Assembly: GCA_963575745.1 (NCBI GenBank) | Contig: CAUYUJ010021659.1 | Location: 10,001-74,000, forward strand | Length of the DNA: 64,000 nucleotides | Direction of reading: 5' to 3' | From: Prorocentrum cordatum | Taxonomy: Eukaryota; Sar; Dinophyceae; Prorocentrales; Prorocentraceae | Made by a program: the position numbers and the translations under genes | Notes under the pieces: generated by a model | What the model was told of the DNA's origin: nothing | What the model saw: only the letters and a program-made list of their open reading frames with translations | The model's database searches: none | Part shown: positions 49,651 through 61,069 of the stretch, in pieces | How the letters are laid out: every line of letters begins with the position of its first letter | Position numbering within the stretch: the stretch's first letter is position 1

Positions 49651-50866
49651 TCTCCCCCCGTCGGGCGCCGCCCCTGGCGCGCCCCGCGACCCAAAACATT
49701 CGTGCAGAACTCGGATAAATTCTGCTTCTGTGTTTTTGCTCGGCCCCCTGAGGCAACGGCCAACCCCGACACCGGGCGCCCCGATGCATGTCGAGGCGGC
49801 CAACCTGACGTCATTCTGGGCCTCCCTCGGCCGCTTTCAGGCCCTCGGAGAGGAGGAAAAGGTACCGAGACCGCTACACGTCCCTCGTTTTCCCTTTTTG
49901 GGGTTACTTCTGGGCGGCGCTCGTCGCCACCATTGGACTCACATCGAAATCCAGGCCAGAACGCACCCCAGGAGAGGGCCTGGGATTAGCGGCATCAGCA
50001 CCTGTTGGTTCCCCCAAGGACAGGATACGACTCGGGATGAAAAGCTGGACCATCCCTAAACACGACTCGGGAAGGAAAAACAGGCTACGGGGAGGTGGAG
50101 GCGGTGCGGATAAATCACAGCGCCGGATGTCTGGGAGGGGCAGAAGCGAGGGAGGAGGTATCGGGCTGGATTGGGCTCGGACAAGGACCGCACCCCTACT
50201 GCATCGGCGGGTGGACCTGGAAGACAGGAGAGAGGAAGAAATCGCAACACCGAAGAAAAAAACCGACGGGACGGGGCCCGAAACGCGAACCGACCACAGC
50301 AGGGGGTATCGAGAGAGGACAGATCCAGGAACGAATATCGAGGTTTTGTGAGCGTGCTGGGCTCTTCGGTGGCAAACCTTAGGTCGGGCATGTCCTCCTG
50401 CAGCCTGGTCTGGGAAGAAAAACAACTAGACAAAAAGATCGGCGGATGACAAAAGAGAACGATCAAACGCCCCAAGACTATTTCTACTCTTCTTGAATCT
50501 TCCTCCAGCAGAGGGGGATGCCCGACTCGAAGCAAGCCCCCGAAAACCTCCAAGAGGCCTCGGACGCCCTGTGCAGACCTCGGGGGACCTCCAGGCCTGC
50601 CCCCGACGGGAGGGGACGAGACGCAGGCAGGCAGGCAGAAACGAGAACGCGGGGAGCCAGAAGGAGGAGAAAGGAGCAGGGCGCAGGGTGCTGAGGATGC
50701 AGAGAACATTGGTATCCACTCTGGCCCGACGTCGATGTGACCCAAGGCAAGAAAGAGATTCACGATCTGGCCTGCTCCTCCCATCGCGATCAAGCCACTG
50801 TGTGCGCTACCCCTCCGAATCAACGGAGTGCGTTAAATGCTCAAAATCCCTTATTAATCGTCCCCT
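49651..50866. other. No supported gene
   Basis: Complex sequence with frames open on both strands. Fragments such as MHVEAANLTSFWASLGRFQA (plus) and LQEDMPDLRFATEEPSTLTK (minus, near 50,390) may be exons, but nothing confirms them. Confidence 0.35.
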
Positions 50867-51035
50867 GGGTCCGGTTTTTTAACGCGCCTTTTCTGTAACT
50901 GGGTGGGTCCGGTTCATTAGGGCGCTTTCTTTGGATTGGAGCTTGGGGGGTCTGGTTGATTAAGGCGCCCAGTCGAAGACAGGGGTCCGGAATATTAGGT
51001 CGCATTTGGAGGGGGGTCCGGTATTTTAGGGGGGG
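50867..51035. repeat. GGGTCCGGTTxATTAxGGCGC repeats, about 5 copies
   Basis: Degenerate 31-43-bp units starting near 50,867, 50,905, 50,948, 50,983 and 51,014. Confidence 0.75.
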
Positions 51036-51224
51036 CGATTAAGAAGGGATTTGGAGTATGATGCTGAATGCTCAACGAGTGGCGTCGACTGGGGACCAAC
51101 CCGTCAGAACCAGCGCCACCTAGCTTCGCGCACCGCGCCCCGTGATGCGCGACGCCTGGTTCTCTTCGCGCCTTCGCGCCGCCTCCTGGAACAGGCCATC
51201 TCGACGGCACTGGACGCGACGCAC

Positions 51225-51449
51225 GAGGCGCGATTATATTTAAAGTCGGGCCTGTCCCCCCACAGGGGGATTTTCGACGAAAAATAAAAAATGCACCACA
51301 AATATTCAAACAATAGTCCAAGAATAGTCCGGGGACTATTTGTTGAGTATTGTTTGACCTTTTTGGTGTATTTTTGAGGTATGCTTTATTTTTCGTCGAG
51401 AATCCCCCTGTAGGGGGACACGCCCGACATAAGATTAGATTCGCGCCTC
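51225..51449. mobile_element. 225-bp foldback element
   Basis: Imperfect ~100-bp terminal inverted repeats beginning GAGGCGCGA. They include the exact 15-bp pair TCGACGAAAAATAAA (51,274-51,288) and its complement (51,385-51,399), and CCCCCxACAGGGGGATT on each arm. The loop is about 40 nt around AATAGTCCGGGGACTATT, itself palindromic. AT-rich compared with its GC-rich flanks. No coding capacity. Confidence 0.85.
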
Positions 51450-52025
51450 TGGAGGTGACCTTGGGAGCCACCAGGCGCGGAGACCAGAGAGCAGACACCG
51501 TCCAATGGCTTGCTGTGGAATGGACCGTTGGTGGAAGCTCGTGCGCCCAAACAAGAGCGGTGACTGGCCAAAGCTCAACCACGGGGCTGGCAGAATCTGG
51601 ACACGTTCATCGGCCTTGTGCCGGACTTCCTCGACGCTTACTGCGCACGGGAGGATGGACGACGCTTCCTTTTCAAGATTGGGCTCTCGTCTGAATTCAC
51701 ACGCCCAGGAGGCGCTCGGCTTTCCAGGAGCACGTCTCAAAGTGAAAACGACTTCGTTCAAGGAGTTACGCGAAGGAACCAGGGGCATCTTGATGCCACA
51801 ACTCTGGTTTCCCTCCTCCTGCTCCTCCTCCTCGCCCGCCTTCCCTCAAGACATCTGCAGAAACATCGACTTGCGGCGGTGCGGGCAGACTTGTTGGATC
51901 GGCGTTGCATGGGCTCCCTTCCTGGCGCGCCGAGCGCGCCAGGACGCGGCGCCGAAAGCGCAGCCGGGAGCGGGTCCAGCGCGGACCAAGACAAGCCTGG
52001 GCGCCTGCAACCCTGGCGCGTTTCG
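51450..52025 (+). other. Weak coding-like stretch, no gene called
   Basis: Plus strand near 51,600-51,720 reads NLDTFIGLVPDFLDAYCARE and DGRRFLFKIGLSSEFT, which looks protein-like. There is no start, splice site or domain to support a model. Confidence 0.2.
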
Positions 52026-52039
52026 CTTGGGACTTCGCT

Positions 52040-52142
52040 GAGGAGGAGGAGGAGGAGGAGGAGGACGAGGAGGAGGAGGAAAAAAAGGGGGAGGGGGAGG
52101 AGGAGGAGGAGGAAGAGGAGGAGGAGGAGGAGGAGGAGGGGG
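52040..52142. repeat. (GGA)n microsatellite
   Basis: GGAGGAGG with AAAAAAGGGG in the middle. Confidence 0.95.
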
Positions 52143-52399
52143 CCAAACCGACGCGCCCCGTGCCGCCGCGGAGCCGACCGGCCCGGCCCGACAGGTCTGG
52201 CATTGCCGCGAGTTCGCTCCGTGAGCGCGCGCCCCACCCTCCCGCCAAACTTCCGCGCCATCGAGAGACCTGCTGAAGACGACCGTTTGAAGACCTTGAA
52301 ACATGCCAGCAAATTTTCCCTGGGATATCCACCCACGGATCAACCTGATCGCTGCGCCCTGAAGATCTGAAATCGTGCCGGAACGCCTTTTCGGAAGCT

Positions 52400-52800
52400 T
52401 CAAACACCGCGAATCAAAATAACTGCTGCACCTGCATAGTCCTGAATCCTTCCAAAACAATTCGAATCCGTGGATCTCTCGCAAATTTGTAAAGCGATTG
52501 CGCGGCGCTACGGCGAGAACCACACTTTGAACTGGAACCACCCTCAATCCGTGAAACTCTTCAATTTGTTAAAATGAATGTGCGCGGCGCGAAAGCGACA
52601 AACACAATTTGAAAATGAGACGCCCTCAATCCTAGAGGCTCTTGCGATTTGTTTAATAGAATGTGCGGGGGGCTACGGCGAGAGACACATGTTGAAAACC
52701 ACCCGCCCTCAATCCGTGAAGCCATTGCACATTATCAACACGAGTGCGCGCGGCGCTTGGGCGAAAACCGCATTTTGTTAAACTCCCGAATTATAAAGGG
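52400..52800. repeat. ~90-95-bp degenerate tandem repeat, 4 copies
   Basis: Units carry CCCTCAATCCGTGAAGC, ATTTGTTAA, TGCGCGGCGC and GGCGAxAAxCACATTTTGAA in the same order. Strongly diverged. Confidence 0.8.
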
Positions 52801-52904
52801 AAAGGAAGTCTCTGGTGAAACGCCCGGCCCGCCCTAGAAACTGACCTCGGGATGCGACAAAGGGATATCACGTGCAAGGAAAAGAATGGAGGAATAGGAG
52901 GAGG

Positions 52905-53172
52905 GGGGGAGGAGGAGGAGGAGGAGGAGGAGGAGGAGGAGGAGGAGGAGGAGGAGGAGGAGGAGGAGGAGGAGGAGGAGGAGGATAAGGTCTGGTTCGA
53001 GAAGGGTGTTTCCAGAAGGGGGAGGAGGAGGAAGAGGAGGAGGAGGAGGAGGAGGAGGAGGAGGAGGAGGAGGAGGAGGAGGAGGAGGAGGAGAGGGAGG
53101 CTTGCTTCCAGGAGGAGGAGGAGGAGGAGGAGGAGGAGGAGGAGGAGGAGGAGGAGGAGGAAAAGGAGGAGT
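52905..53172. repeat. (GGA)n microsatellite, 3' flank of LINE-B
   Basis: Three long GGA runs with short breaks. On the LINE-B strand this is (TCC)n directly after its 3' UTR, the same relation as LINE-A to its 3' flank. Confidence 0.97.
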
Positions 53173-53337
53173 TTTAAACCCGCGCCACCTGGAACCACCG
53201 AAGCGGGACCAGGTGGTCCACTTCGGGCGGGGCGGCCGTGCCTGCCTGCCGATCGCCTCCAGCACCGCCACCACGCCGATGAGGACGATGGGCGCGGCGG
53301 GGCGGGGGGGCGACTCGGCGGCGGCGGCGGCCCCCAC

Positions 53338-56300
53338 CTAGTCAGATCTCGAACTCGCGCCGTTTTGGGCGAGCTCCCTTCGCCGAGGAATCCTCGAATG
53401 AAAAACACCGCTGGACGCAGCACGGCTATCATCAACACCCACCACGCCAGGCACCGAAACGGGCGGGGGCCCGGACGGGGCAGACGGGGCCGCGGGCCCA
53501 AAACCTTCGCGCACATCTCCCAGCACTATCTTCTGCCCCGTCTTGGGGGGGACGCCGCGCTCGAGCCGACGCACAAACGTGCGTTGGTTGGCGCGGGTGC
53601 TGGGGTTGTCTGCGGGGCACACACAACTCGCCAGCAGCTTACGCATACTGCCTAGCGCACCGTGGGCCCCGCATTTCCTGCAACATCCTGCAACAAAAGA
53701 CAGGGCCGCAAGAGAAGACCCCATGAAATAGCTCGCCGAAGCAATCCACATCCGAGACTGGCACGGGAAGCTGGGGAGTTGGCGGCTCGCCGACCTCCTG
53801 GCCGACGTCTAGGCAAAGAGAGCCCGCAGCCTCCAAAGCAACCGTCACCGCCCCCGACCGAGCGAGCGAGCACGTCGAATCGAACTCACCGAACCAAGAC
53901 TCTCACACATGCTGGCGGATGGGTGGCGGCTTGCATTCCCGCGTGTCTCTGGAGGTGATCAAGGCCTTCAAACTTGGGGGGGGCGTGCGTCCACACCTCG
54001 TGCACGTATACGTTTGCTCGTAAGCACGATAGAACAACACATGGCTGGTGAGGGACACCTTGGGCGGGGCAGGGGGAACACGGGAGCGACGGAAGGCCTC
54101 GGGGTCGAGCGCTGTCCAACTGCGAGCCTCAAGCATTCTCTGAGCGGCCCAGGCCATGCATCTGGTCGCGCTTCTGCGATAAGCCATCTCGCCCGCAACT
54201 GCTTGACAGAAGCCTTCTGAGAACGCGTGAGCGCGTGCCCCGAGCTTCGCGGCAAAATCGGCCCAGTCGTTCCCCGCCCACGCGTTGACGCACAAGCCCC
54301 TGGGCAACACATCGTCGAGGCTCAAGTGGGCGGGGCACCATCGGGGCCTCGGGGGTTTGCCTACGGGAATCCTGACAACTGACTCCCATATGGCAGCATG
54401 CTTCGCCGTGCCCCTAGCCGACTCGGGGCCCCAGGAGTTCCCTTCACGCACGACAGCCTGCTAATCAGAAACCAGGATCCCATGGCCAGGGTGGCGGGCG
54501 ACAGCCTGCCTGACCGCCCAACGCTCAGCCCTGCCAATCGTTTGCCTAACTCCTGGGAGGGCCCCGTAGATGTCACGGCACGGCAACGAACCGTCTCATG
54601 GATCAGGCACCTGAACCACCGCTCAGCCAGCTCTGGCCACTTCTTGGAGGCTGGGCTGGTAGCAGGCCCCACCCAGGAACGACTCAGGTCCCCAAACACA
54701 TCTGTTGCCGAACTCACGCACAATTTGGACGTTCTCGGGGGCCTGAATGGGTGCGGTTAAAGTCGGGATCCCATATGTGAGGTTGTGCCTATCTACACCG
54801 GGATTGTCACACATGTCTAAGCAGGACTGGATCAGGGCTCTCCTATGGTCTGCTAGCTTCTCGGGGGCCCCGTCGCCCATGGGGTCCAGGCCAAACATGT
54901 TGTCGTCGCCCCCTGGTCGTTAATGAAGGCGGGGCAACCATGCCACACGTCCCTGCGCACAATTGGCGCCGGGGCACATCAGGCGCCTGGGGGGCGCACT
55001 ATACTTCGCACGGCTGAGCTCGTAGGGCAAAGGGGCGACGTTGGACCGCGCCGCTGCCAGGGCCCCCCTCTGACGGGGGCACTGGACAGCCTGCGCGCCC
55101 TGTCGGAGCGCGCGATGCCACGCTGGATGGGTCGACGAGGCAGCCGCACTCATATGCCTCTGAAGCCGCGCGTGCTGCCAAGCTTGAGCCCCCTCAATGA
55201 GCGCCAGCCCAGCCTCACATCGCCCGGGCACGTCGCAATAAAAGGGATGTTCTGGCCCGTGTGGCCGTGGAGGGCGAGGGCATTGACCATCGTCCAACCT
55301 ATGCGTAGCAAGCTTAACCACGCCGCAGACATAGGACCCGGAGCCTGTTGCCAAGTCGGATCGTCTACCATCGTGTCCCGCAACACCGAGACGTCCGCGG
55401 CCCCGATCGTCCCATATGAAGCATGCGCACTTGATCACCACCGCTAATGTACAACCGTAGATCCGGTCGCACAGCGGATTGGACTGCGCCCGCAGGTATG
55501 CGGTAAGCCCTCCGCGCTCTTTAGCTCCAGCGATGGTGGTGTCGGACACACCTGAGACTGAGGCACCGTGGCCAGCTGCGGGCAAGGCTCCCGTTCGCCA
55601 AAGCACCGCCACCCTTTTGCATGTCGCGTGCCTGAACGCCATGAACTTCCTATTCCGCGCTGCCAGAGCACGGACTCTTTTTTTTTGTTTTCCCCCCTCT
55701 CCCTGGTCGTCGCCCCCTGGTCGTTAATGAAGGCGGGGCAACCATGCCATGCACGTCCCTGCGCACCATTGGCGCCGGGGCACATCAGGCGCCTGGGGGG
55801 CGCACTATACTTCGCACGGCTGAGCTCGCAGGGCAAGGGGGCGACGTTGGACCGCGCCGCTGCCAGGGCCCCCCTCTGACGGGGACACTGGACAGCCTGC
55901 GCGCCCTGTCGGAGCGCGCGATGCCACGCTGGATGGGTCGACGAGGCAGCCGCACTCATATGCCTCTGAAGCCGCGCGTGCTGCCAAGCTTGAGCCCCCT
56001 CAATAAGCGCCAGCCCAGCCTCACATCGCCCGGGCACGTCGCAATAAAAGGGATGTTCTGGCCCGTGTGGCCGTGGAGGGCGAGGGCATTGACCATCGTC
56101 CAACCTATGCGTAGCAAGCTTAACCACGCCGCAGACATAGGACCCGGAGCCTGTTGCCAAGTCGGATCGTCTACCATCGTGTCCCGCAACACCGAGACGT
56201 CCGCGGCCCCGATCGTCCCATATGAAGCATGCGTACTTGATCACCACCGCTAATGTACAACCGTAGATCCGGTCGCACAGCGGATTGGACTGCGCCAGCA

Positions 56301-59300
56301 GGTATGCGGTAAGCCCTCCGCGCTCTTTAGCTCCAGCGATGGTGGTGTCGGACACACCTGAGACTGAGGCACCGTGGCCAGCTGCGGGCAAGGCTCCCGT
56401 TCGCCAAAGCACCGCCACCCTTCTGCATGTCGCGTGCCTGAACGCCATGAACTTCCTATTCCGCGCTGCCAGAGCACGGACTCGTTTTTTTTGTTTTTCC
56501 CCCCTCTCCCTGGGGTACGTATCACTCGCCTCGTGGCCAAATCATGCCCGAGATTACGCAACCAGGGTTTGACTGGGAGCCCAAGCTGATCAGCTGCACG
56601 TCGAAACCACTTTCGAGCAACCCAGCCGCCAGCTATGAAATCTAATGTTTTGGCCTGCGTCCACAGGCCTTGCGCCCTAGCACCAGTTGACTATCTGATC
56701 GATTTTCTTCGGGTTGCCCGATACAAACTGAATCGACACGTCGTCAACTAGAGCCCTCGGGGTGACACAGGGGGCGATAGCGTTGAGCCTCAGCGTTGAG
56801 CCTCAGCAGGGCTTTGAAATTCAACAGAAACAACAATCCTGTCGCATGGTTGCTCCCAGCAAGGATACCTTGATGCGCGCAAAAGTGTCGAGACCAGCTC
56901 CCGAAAGCGCGCAGACGCAGAGGCTGCCTGTGCAAATCGACCAGCACCCACGCAAGTCGCATCGGGAAGCCAAGGGCTTCGGCCTCGACCAAGATCTGTG
57001 CAGATCGAATCACTTCGAAACACGTTATCATATCCAGCAGCACGGATGGATACCGAGACGTCGCCGACCAGTTTGGCAATGTCGGCGGCGAGGTTGCGAG
57101 CCGACGCGCTGTCAGAGGAGCTGCGCCGACGCCGCGCATCCCAAACTTCCAGACAGTTGCGCCGATCTTGCCATTCACATGCAAGGGCCTCGCGGACCTT
57201 GCCCCAGATTCGGCAGAGCGTGGATATGAAACCACGAGTGCCCCCTTCTGGCATGGCAAGGCGCACCAGCTCGCTGCACACTCTGCCAGCTGGCCACGCC
57301 AGAAACTGCTCGCATAGCATGAAACAAAAGCGAGCGACGGCGGCAAACGCGAGGTCGGGCACATGAATCACCGCGCGGGGATGGAGGCAATTGGGTCCAG
57401 TCGCCGCGCGCGCGGAATAACTCAAGACTGCGCCCTGCGCCATGCCTGTAGTGATGGTGGTCAGCTCTGGCCAAGCGCCCGACCCAAGTGGGGTCTTGAC
57501 CTTGGGGCTGCTGCGCGCAGTCCACGCGTCAGCCCGAGGTTTGAGCCCATCGTCGGCAAGCTGATGCGGTGCAGCTCGCGCCGTGGAAGAAACAATCTCT
57601 GGGGCGGCATTCGCCTTCGAGAATCTGCGCGCCCGGGAAGCGCCGGCTTAAAACGAGTCCCTGGCCCAAGAAACCAAGCCTTAGTGGAGCGGTTCCCGGC
57701 GGCCGAAATCGCCGCTTTGGCCCTGGCATAAGCCGAACACAAGACGCCAGCACAATCGGGGCGGGCCAGGACGGATGACCCACTGGGAAAGAGGTCGCGC
57801 GCGCGACAGTCGAGACAAGCCAGACGCCTTCTGCGCCGCGCAACATTAGCCAGGAACTGCGAAAACTCACGGGGGTGACTGCAGCAACATAGAATATTGC
57901 GTGAGGGCAAGCGGGCGAGGGCTGTCTAGCTCTTGCAAGTGATTTATCTCCGGCCTTAAATTGTGGCGCATGTTTCCCAGAGTGCGTGGCCCATCCCAGC
58001 GCCGCGGCCCGGGCGCGTGCCTCGGGGCCCTAACGCGCCCTCTTCATTGGGGGAGATTCCAAACAATTTTTTCCCCACTGAGCCTCCTGAAGCCCAGCGC
58101 GGCCCACATAGGCCTCCGCGGAACTGCCGACACGGCCCCACCTGGCCGCGAGCTCTCTGTCCACCCCTTCGAGGAGCTGCTCGGGGGAACGGATTTGCGG
58201 GGCCGCCGCCTCCTGCGCGGCCCCCCGCGGATAGAATAGGAATCTCGCGCAGCCGATAGGAGGGGCCGCCTGGGAAGCCTGCGGCAACCTGGCAGCCCGT
58301 AGCCGCGCGGGAGCGCCCGGGGCCAGGAGCCGCAACTGCACGCGAAGGCGTGGGAAAGAGGTAGCCTGCTCTTGGACCCAAACAGGTTGGCGGCAAACCT
58401 TGGCTCTAGCCAGCTGCTACCTATAAAATGACCACCCCTCGTGCCTGGAGCCGATTGGCGACAAGTCGTCGCGCTGGCGATGAGCGAGCTGCCACTGACC
58501 GCGGCAAGCTAATCATATTGGTTCAACACATCCACCTCCGTGTTGAAACCGGCGCCGACCACCCGCGCGATCTACATGCCGTTGAGCACTGCGAAATATT
58601 GCATCAGCCGCCAGAGGATGGGAGTTCTGCGGCCCTAAGCCTTGGCCGCCCTTGAATGACATGCCCTGAAATGAACGCCGCGCCGCCCGGCAGATACGAA
58701 CGAACGTGGGCGGCGACCAACCGACCTGGGACGGTCTCATGCGACTCTCGCCCAGGAGGTGAGCTGATCATGATGTTGGCACGCGTGAGCACTGCCGCGC
58801 CACCCGTTGTGCCCAGCCCGCCGTCTTCATTAGGAATCACACAACTTCGCAGCCCTCTCCAGCCAATGTCGTCCACCTGCGCTTGCCTCTCGCCGAGCTT
58901 GTCCGCCGCCGCGCGGTGCTCTTGCGCCGTCGCCACGTGGGCGCCCGACTCGGACAGATAGTCTGCGAGCGGGCCAAGAAACGAGGAGTTGAACGCGAAC
59001 AGGTCGGAGAACTTGCCCGGCACCAGCGGCTGACACAGCGCTACAGGTACTCGCGGCCAAACCTCCTTCCAACCCGCGATGGGGGGGAGCTCGAACGGCG
59101 GTCCTGGGTCTCCGAGGGGCGCCAGCCTACCGAAGGTTCACGCGCCCCTGACGGATCGGCCATCGACGGCTGGCCGCAGCTGGTGGAGGGCGGCGCCGTG
59201 CTCGAAGCCGCCCCGGAAACCGAAGCACCCTTGGTCGCCGATGTCCTCGCTGCGCCCGCGCCTCCTTCAGCAAGCAAAAGAGCCGACGCTGTCGACCCTC

Positions 59301-59683
59301 CAGAATCAGGCCCGCGCCTCGCAGCAAAAAAACGAAAGGAGGCGCGGGGGCACACGCCAGGCCACCAGCTCTTCCCCCAGCAGGCAAGAGGGCCGACACC
59401 ATCTGCCCTCCAGAATCAGGCCCACGCCTCGCTGCTGAGGAGACGAGGGGCACTGGGGCGGCCGACGCCATCGCGCCAGCACCCCCTTCAGCAGGCAATA
59501 AGGCCGACACCGTCGACCCTCCAGAATCAGGCCCACGCCTCGCTGGTGACGCGAAAGGAAGTCCTGGGGCTGTCGGCCCGAAGTCGTCGGAATCACAGTC
59601 GAACGGGTCAACGTTCGGGTCATCCATCAGATCGACTGCGGCCGCTATCGGCGGCTGAGACAAGCAGAGAAATCACTCATCAT
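53338..59683 (-). pseudogene. LINE-B ORF2 pseudogene
   Basis: Starts MMSDFSA at 59,683 and shifts frame early. The linker has three ~115-bp internal repeats (ARRGPDSGG...VSALLPA). Endonuclease: TAQEHR is kept near 58,920, but GGDWN has become GAGFN (catalytic Asp to Gly) and a TAG follows. Post-endonuclease text PPIGCARFLFYPRGAAQ matches LINE-A PPVGCARYPYPRHRLQ. RT: VCSELVRLAMPEGG, then a frameshift, LLDMITCFEV, AHQGILAGSNHAT, another shift, LVDDVSIQF (DD kept, near 56,740). RNase H: GRAERWAV and RHPGHGILVSD are followed at once by TAG; GNDWADFAAK is kept; the TDGSG Asp is not visible. Zinc ribbons YTCTRC and GCCRKC are kept, with TRANQ after the second as in LINE-A. Ends in TAG at 53,338. 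Confidence 0.85.
54902..56511. repeat. 804-bp tandem duplication inside LINE-B
   Basis: 54,902-55,705 and 55,706-about 56,511 are nearly identical, with only scattered single-base differences, and are joined directly. The unit spans the region after the RT core (LWRTGALPAAGHGASVSGVS). The near-identity dates the duplication well after the decay of LINE-B itself. An alternative is an assembly artefact. Confidence 0.93.
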
Positions 59684-59969
59684 TGCAACTACAGATAAGT
59701 TGAAACACCACAAACACCACAACGACCTAATCAGTCGTGGCCCTGAGCCTCTTGGCCACGCCGCAGACCGTGGCGAGGTGGCGCTTGAGCTGCTCACGGA
59801 GGACCTCTGCGGCGGGCTCAGGCACTCCCTCACCTGCGGGCTCGACATTGACCCCGCACGCTGTGAGGTGCTCCGTGCACGTCTAGGCGTCAAGTCCGTC
59901 GATATGAGCTGGCGTCGCTGCCTCCGCATCGACGGCCATGTCTGCCGCGGCGCCTGCGCCGCCGCCCCC
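57912..59969 (-). repeat. LINE-B 5' segment, duplicated at 61,948-64,000
   Basis: Matches 61,948-64,000 at an offset of 4,031-4,036 bp, with few substitutions and short indels. It covers the ORF1 C-terminus, the ORF2 linker, the endonuclease and the following linker. Confidence 0.93.
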
Positions 59970-60860
59970 GAACGGAGAGGGCGGCGCGGGGGGCGAGGGC
60001 CCCGCCTACGGGCTGCTCGCTGCAGCAGCTGCATGATGCGACGGAACAGCCTTGAGGCGGCCGGTGATAGCAGACATATTAACAAGATCTTGAGCGAAGT
60101 CGCCGGTGCACCCCAGCGCCGGGATGGCCGCCCCAAATTGCTGCACCGTGGCCGCCAGCCCAGGGACGAGGGTCTTCTGCGAGGGGCTCTTGTCATCGAT
60201 CCTGCGCGTGGCGGTAGTCTTGCGTATCCGATCTTTCACTGCAATGATAGCTTGGGTTGCAACCTTCTCGTTTTGCTGAACCTTTGCCAATTGCCCCCGA
60301 GCCTTCTCCACTGCTGCTTGGGCCGCCGGCAGCTTGGCCAGCGGCCCAGCGTTCTTGGCCCTGGCGGTGGCAAGCTGGTGGGATAGACCCTGGAGGTTGG
60401 CTTCGATCGCTGCCTGCAGCTCAGTCTGAAGCCGATCGCGCTCAGCAGTGAACTTGGCTTTCTCTTCGGTGTCGGCGGGGCCGAGCTGGCCCGGAATGTG
60501 ACTGTGCTTCTGAATGCGGGCTCTCTTACTTGCAGCTTCCCCTCGGGTACCCGACGCCCATGGCGTGGCCGAGGGGGCTGCGGGCTGCTGTCCACTAGCG
60601 CGACCCAACTTCTCCAGCTGCTGACGAAGTTCGACAATCTGCTTTGCCATCCTGTCCTCGCGAGCCAGCGCAGCACTGTCAGAACGACGCGACGGATCTT
60701 TGGGAGGTGGGCGCCTTTTGTACGCACTGCTCTTGGGGGGCCCGCAGCGCGCACAGCGCATGTGGTCGGCGCGATTGATCCAGCTGGTGCCAGGCGGCTC
60801 ATGCTGACACCACTTGCACTACCAAGGCTCGGCGGCGGCACGACGGGCCTTGGGCCCCAT
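59727..60860 (-). pseudogene. LINE-B ORF1 pseudogene
   Basis: Starts MGPKARRAAAEPW at 60,860. Codon 14, a Tyr in LINE-A (PWYCKWC), is TAG (60,821-60,819). Beyond it CKWC and CARC keep the C-x2-C-x17-C-x2-C spacing. Coiled-coil text (AKQIVELRQQLEKLG, ERDRLQTELQAAIEANLQGL) and the TLVPGLAATVQQFGAAIPAL helix follow. After a frame change the C-terminus VLREQLKRHLATVCGVAKRL matches LINE-A VREKFKRLQQSYLDTVAKKA and ends in TAG at 59,727. Confidence 0.85.
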
Positions 60861-61030
60861 GGCAGCAGACTGAGGAGCGGGATTCACAGGCCAACGCGCA
60901 GCCTAGCCGTGATGAGTGCTGCAGTGCGTGGGGTGAACCACACGCTGCTCGGCCTGGGGCGAACCAGGAGAAAAACGAAAGCTGGCCGCGGACAAGCGGC
61001 ATCCACTTTGTTCCAAGGGGAAACCAACAC

Positions 61031-61051
61031 CTCGAGCCATAATTGCCGCTG
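61031..61051 (-). other. Relict spliced leader of LINE-B
   Basis: The minus strand reads CAGCGGCAATTATGGCTCGA then G, against DinoSL CCGTAGCCATTTTGGCTCAA then G: 15 of 21 positions match, including ATTxTGGCTC. It lies 171 nt before the ORF1 ATG, compared with 195 nt in LINE-A, with homologous 5'-leader sequence between. The match alone is modest; position makes it credible. Confidence 0.5.
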
Positions 61052-61069
61052 CAACGAACCGACGGGCAT

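Larger units (their letters stand above)
53173..61051 (-). mobile_element. LINE-B: decayed relative of LINE-A
   Basis: Read 5' to 3' on the minus strand: relict leader (61,051-61,031), 5' leader sharing GATGCCGCTTGTCCGCGGC with LINE-A's GATACCGCTAGTCCGCGGC, ORF1, ORF2 with all LINE-A domains, a ~165-bp 3' UTR, then (TCC)n. Many stops and frameshifts, a lost endonuclease Asp and an internal tandem duplication make it inactive. Protein similarity to LINE-A is moderate, so it is a different subfamily rather than a young copy. Confidence 0.85.

Noticed and set aside
53338-60860. Reassignment of TAG to an amino acid, since two lesions in LINE-B are TAG
   Set aside because: LINE-A ORF2 itself ends in TAG at the expected place, and LINE-B also has frameshifts, so simple decay explains them.
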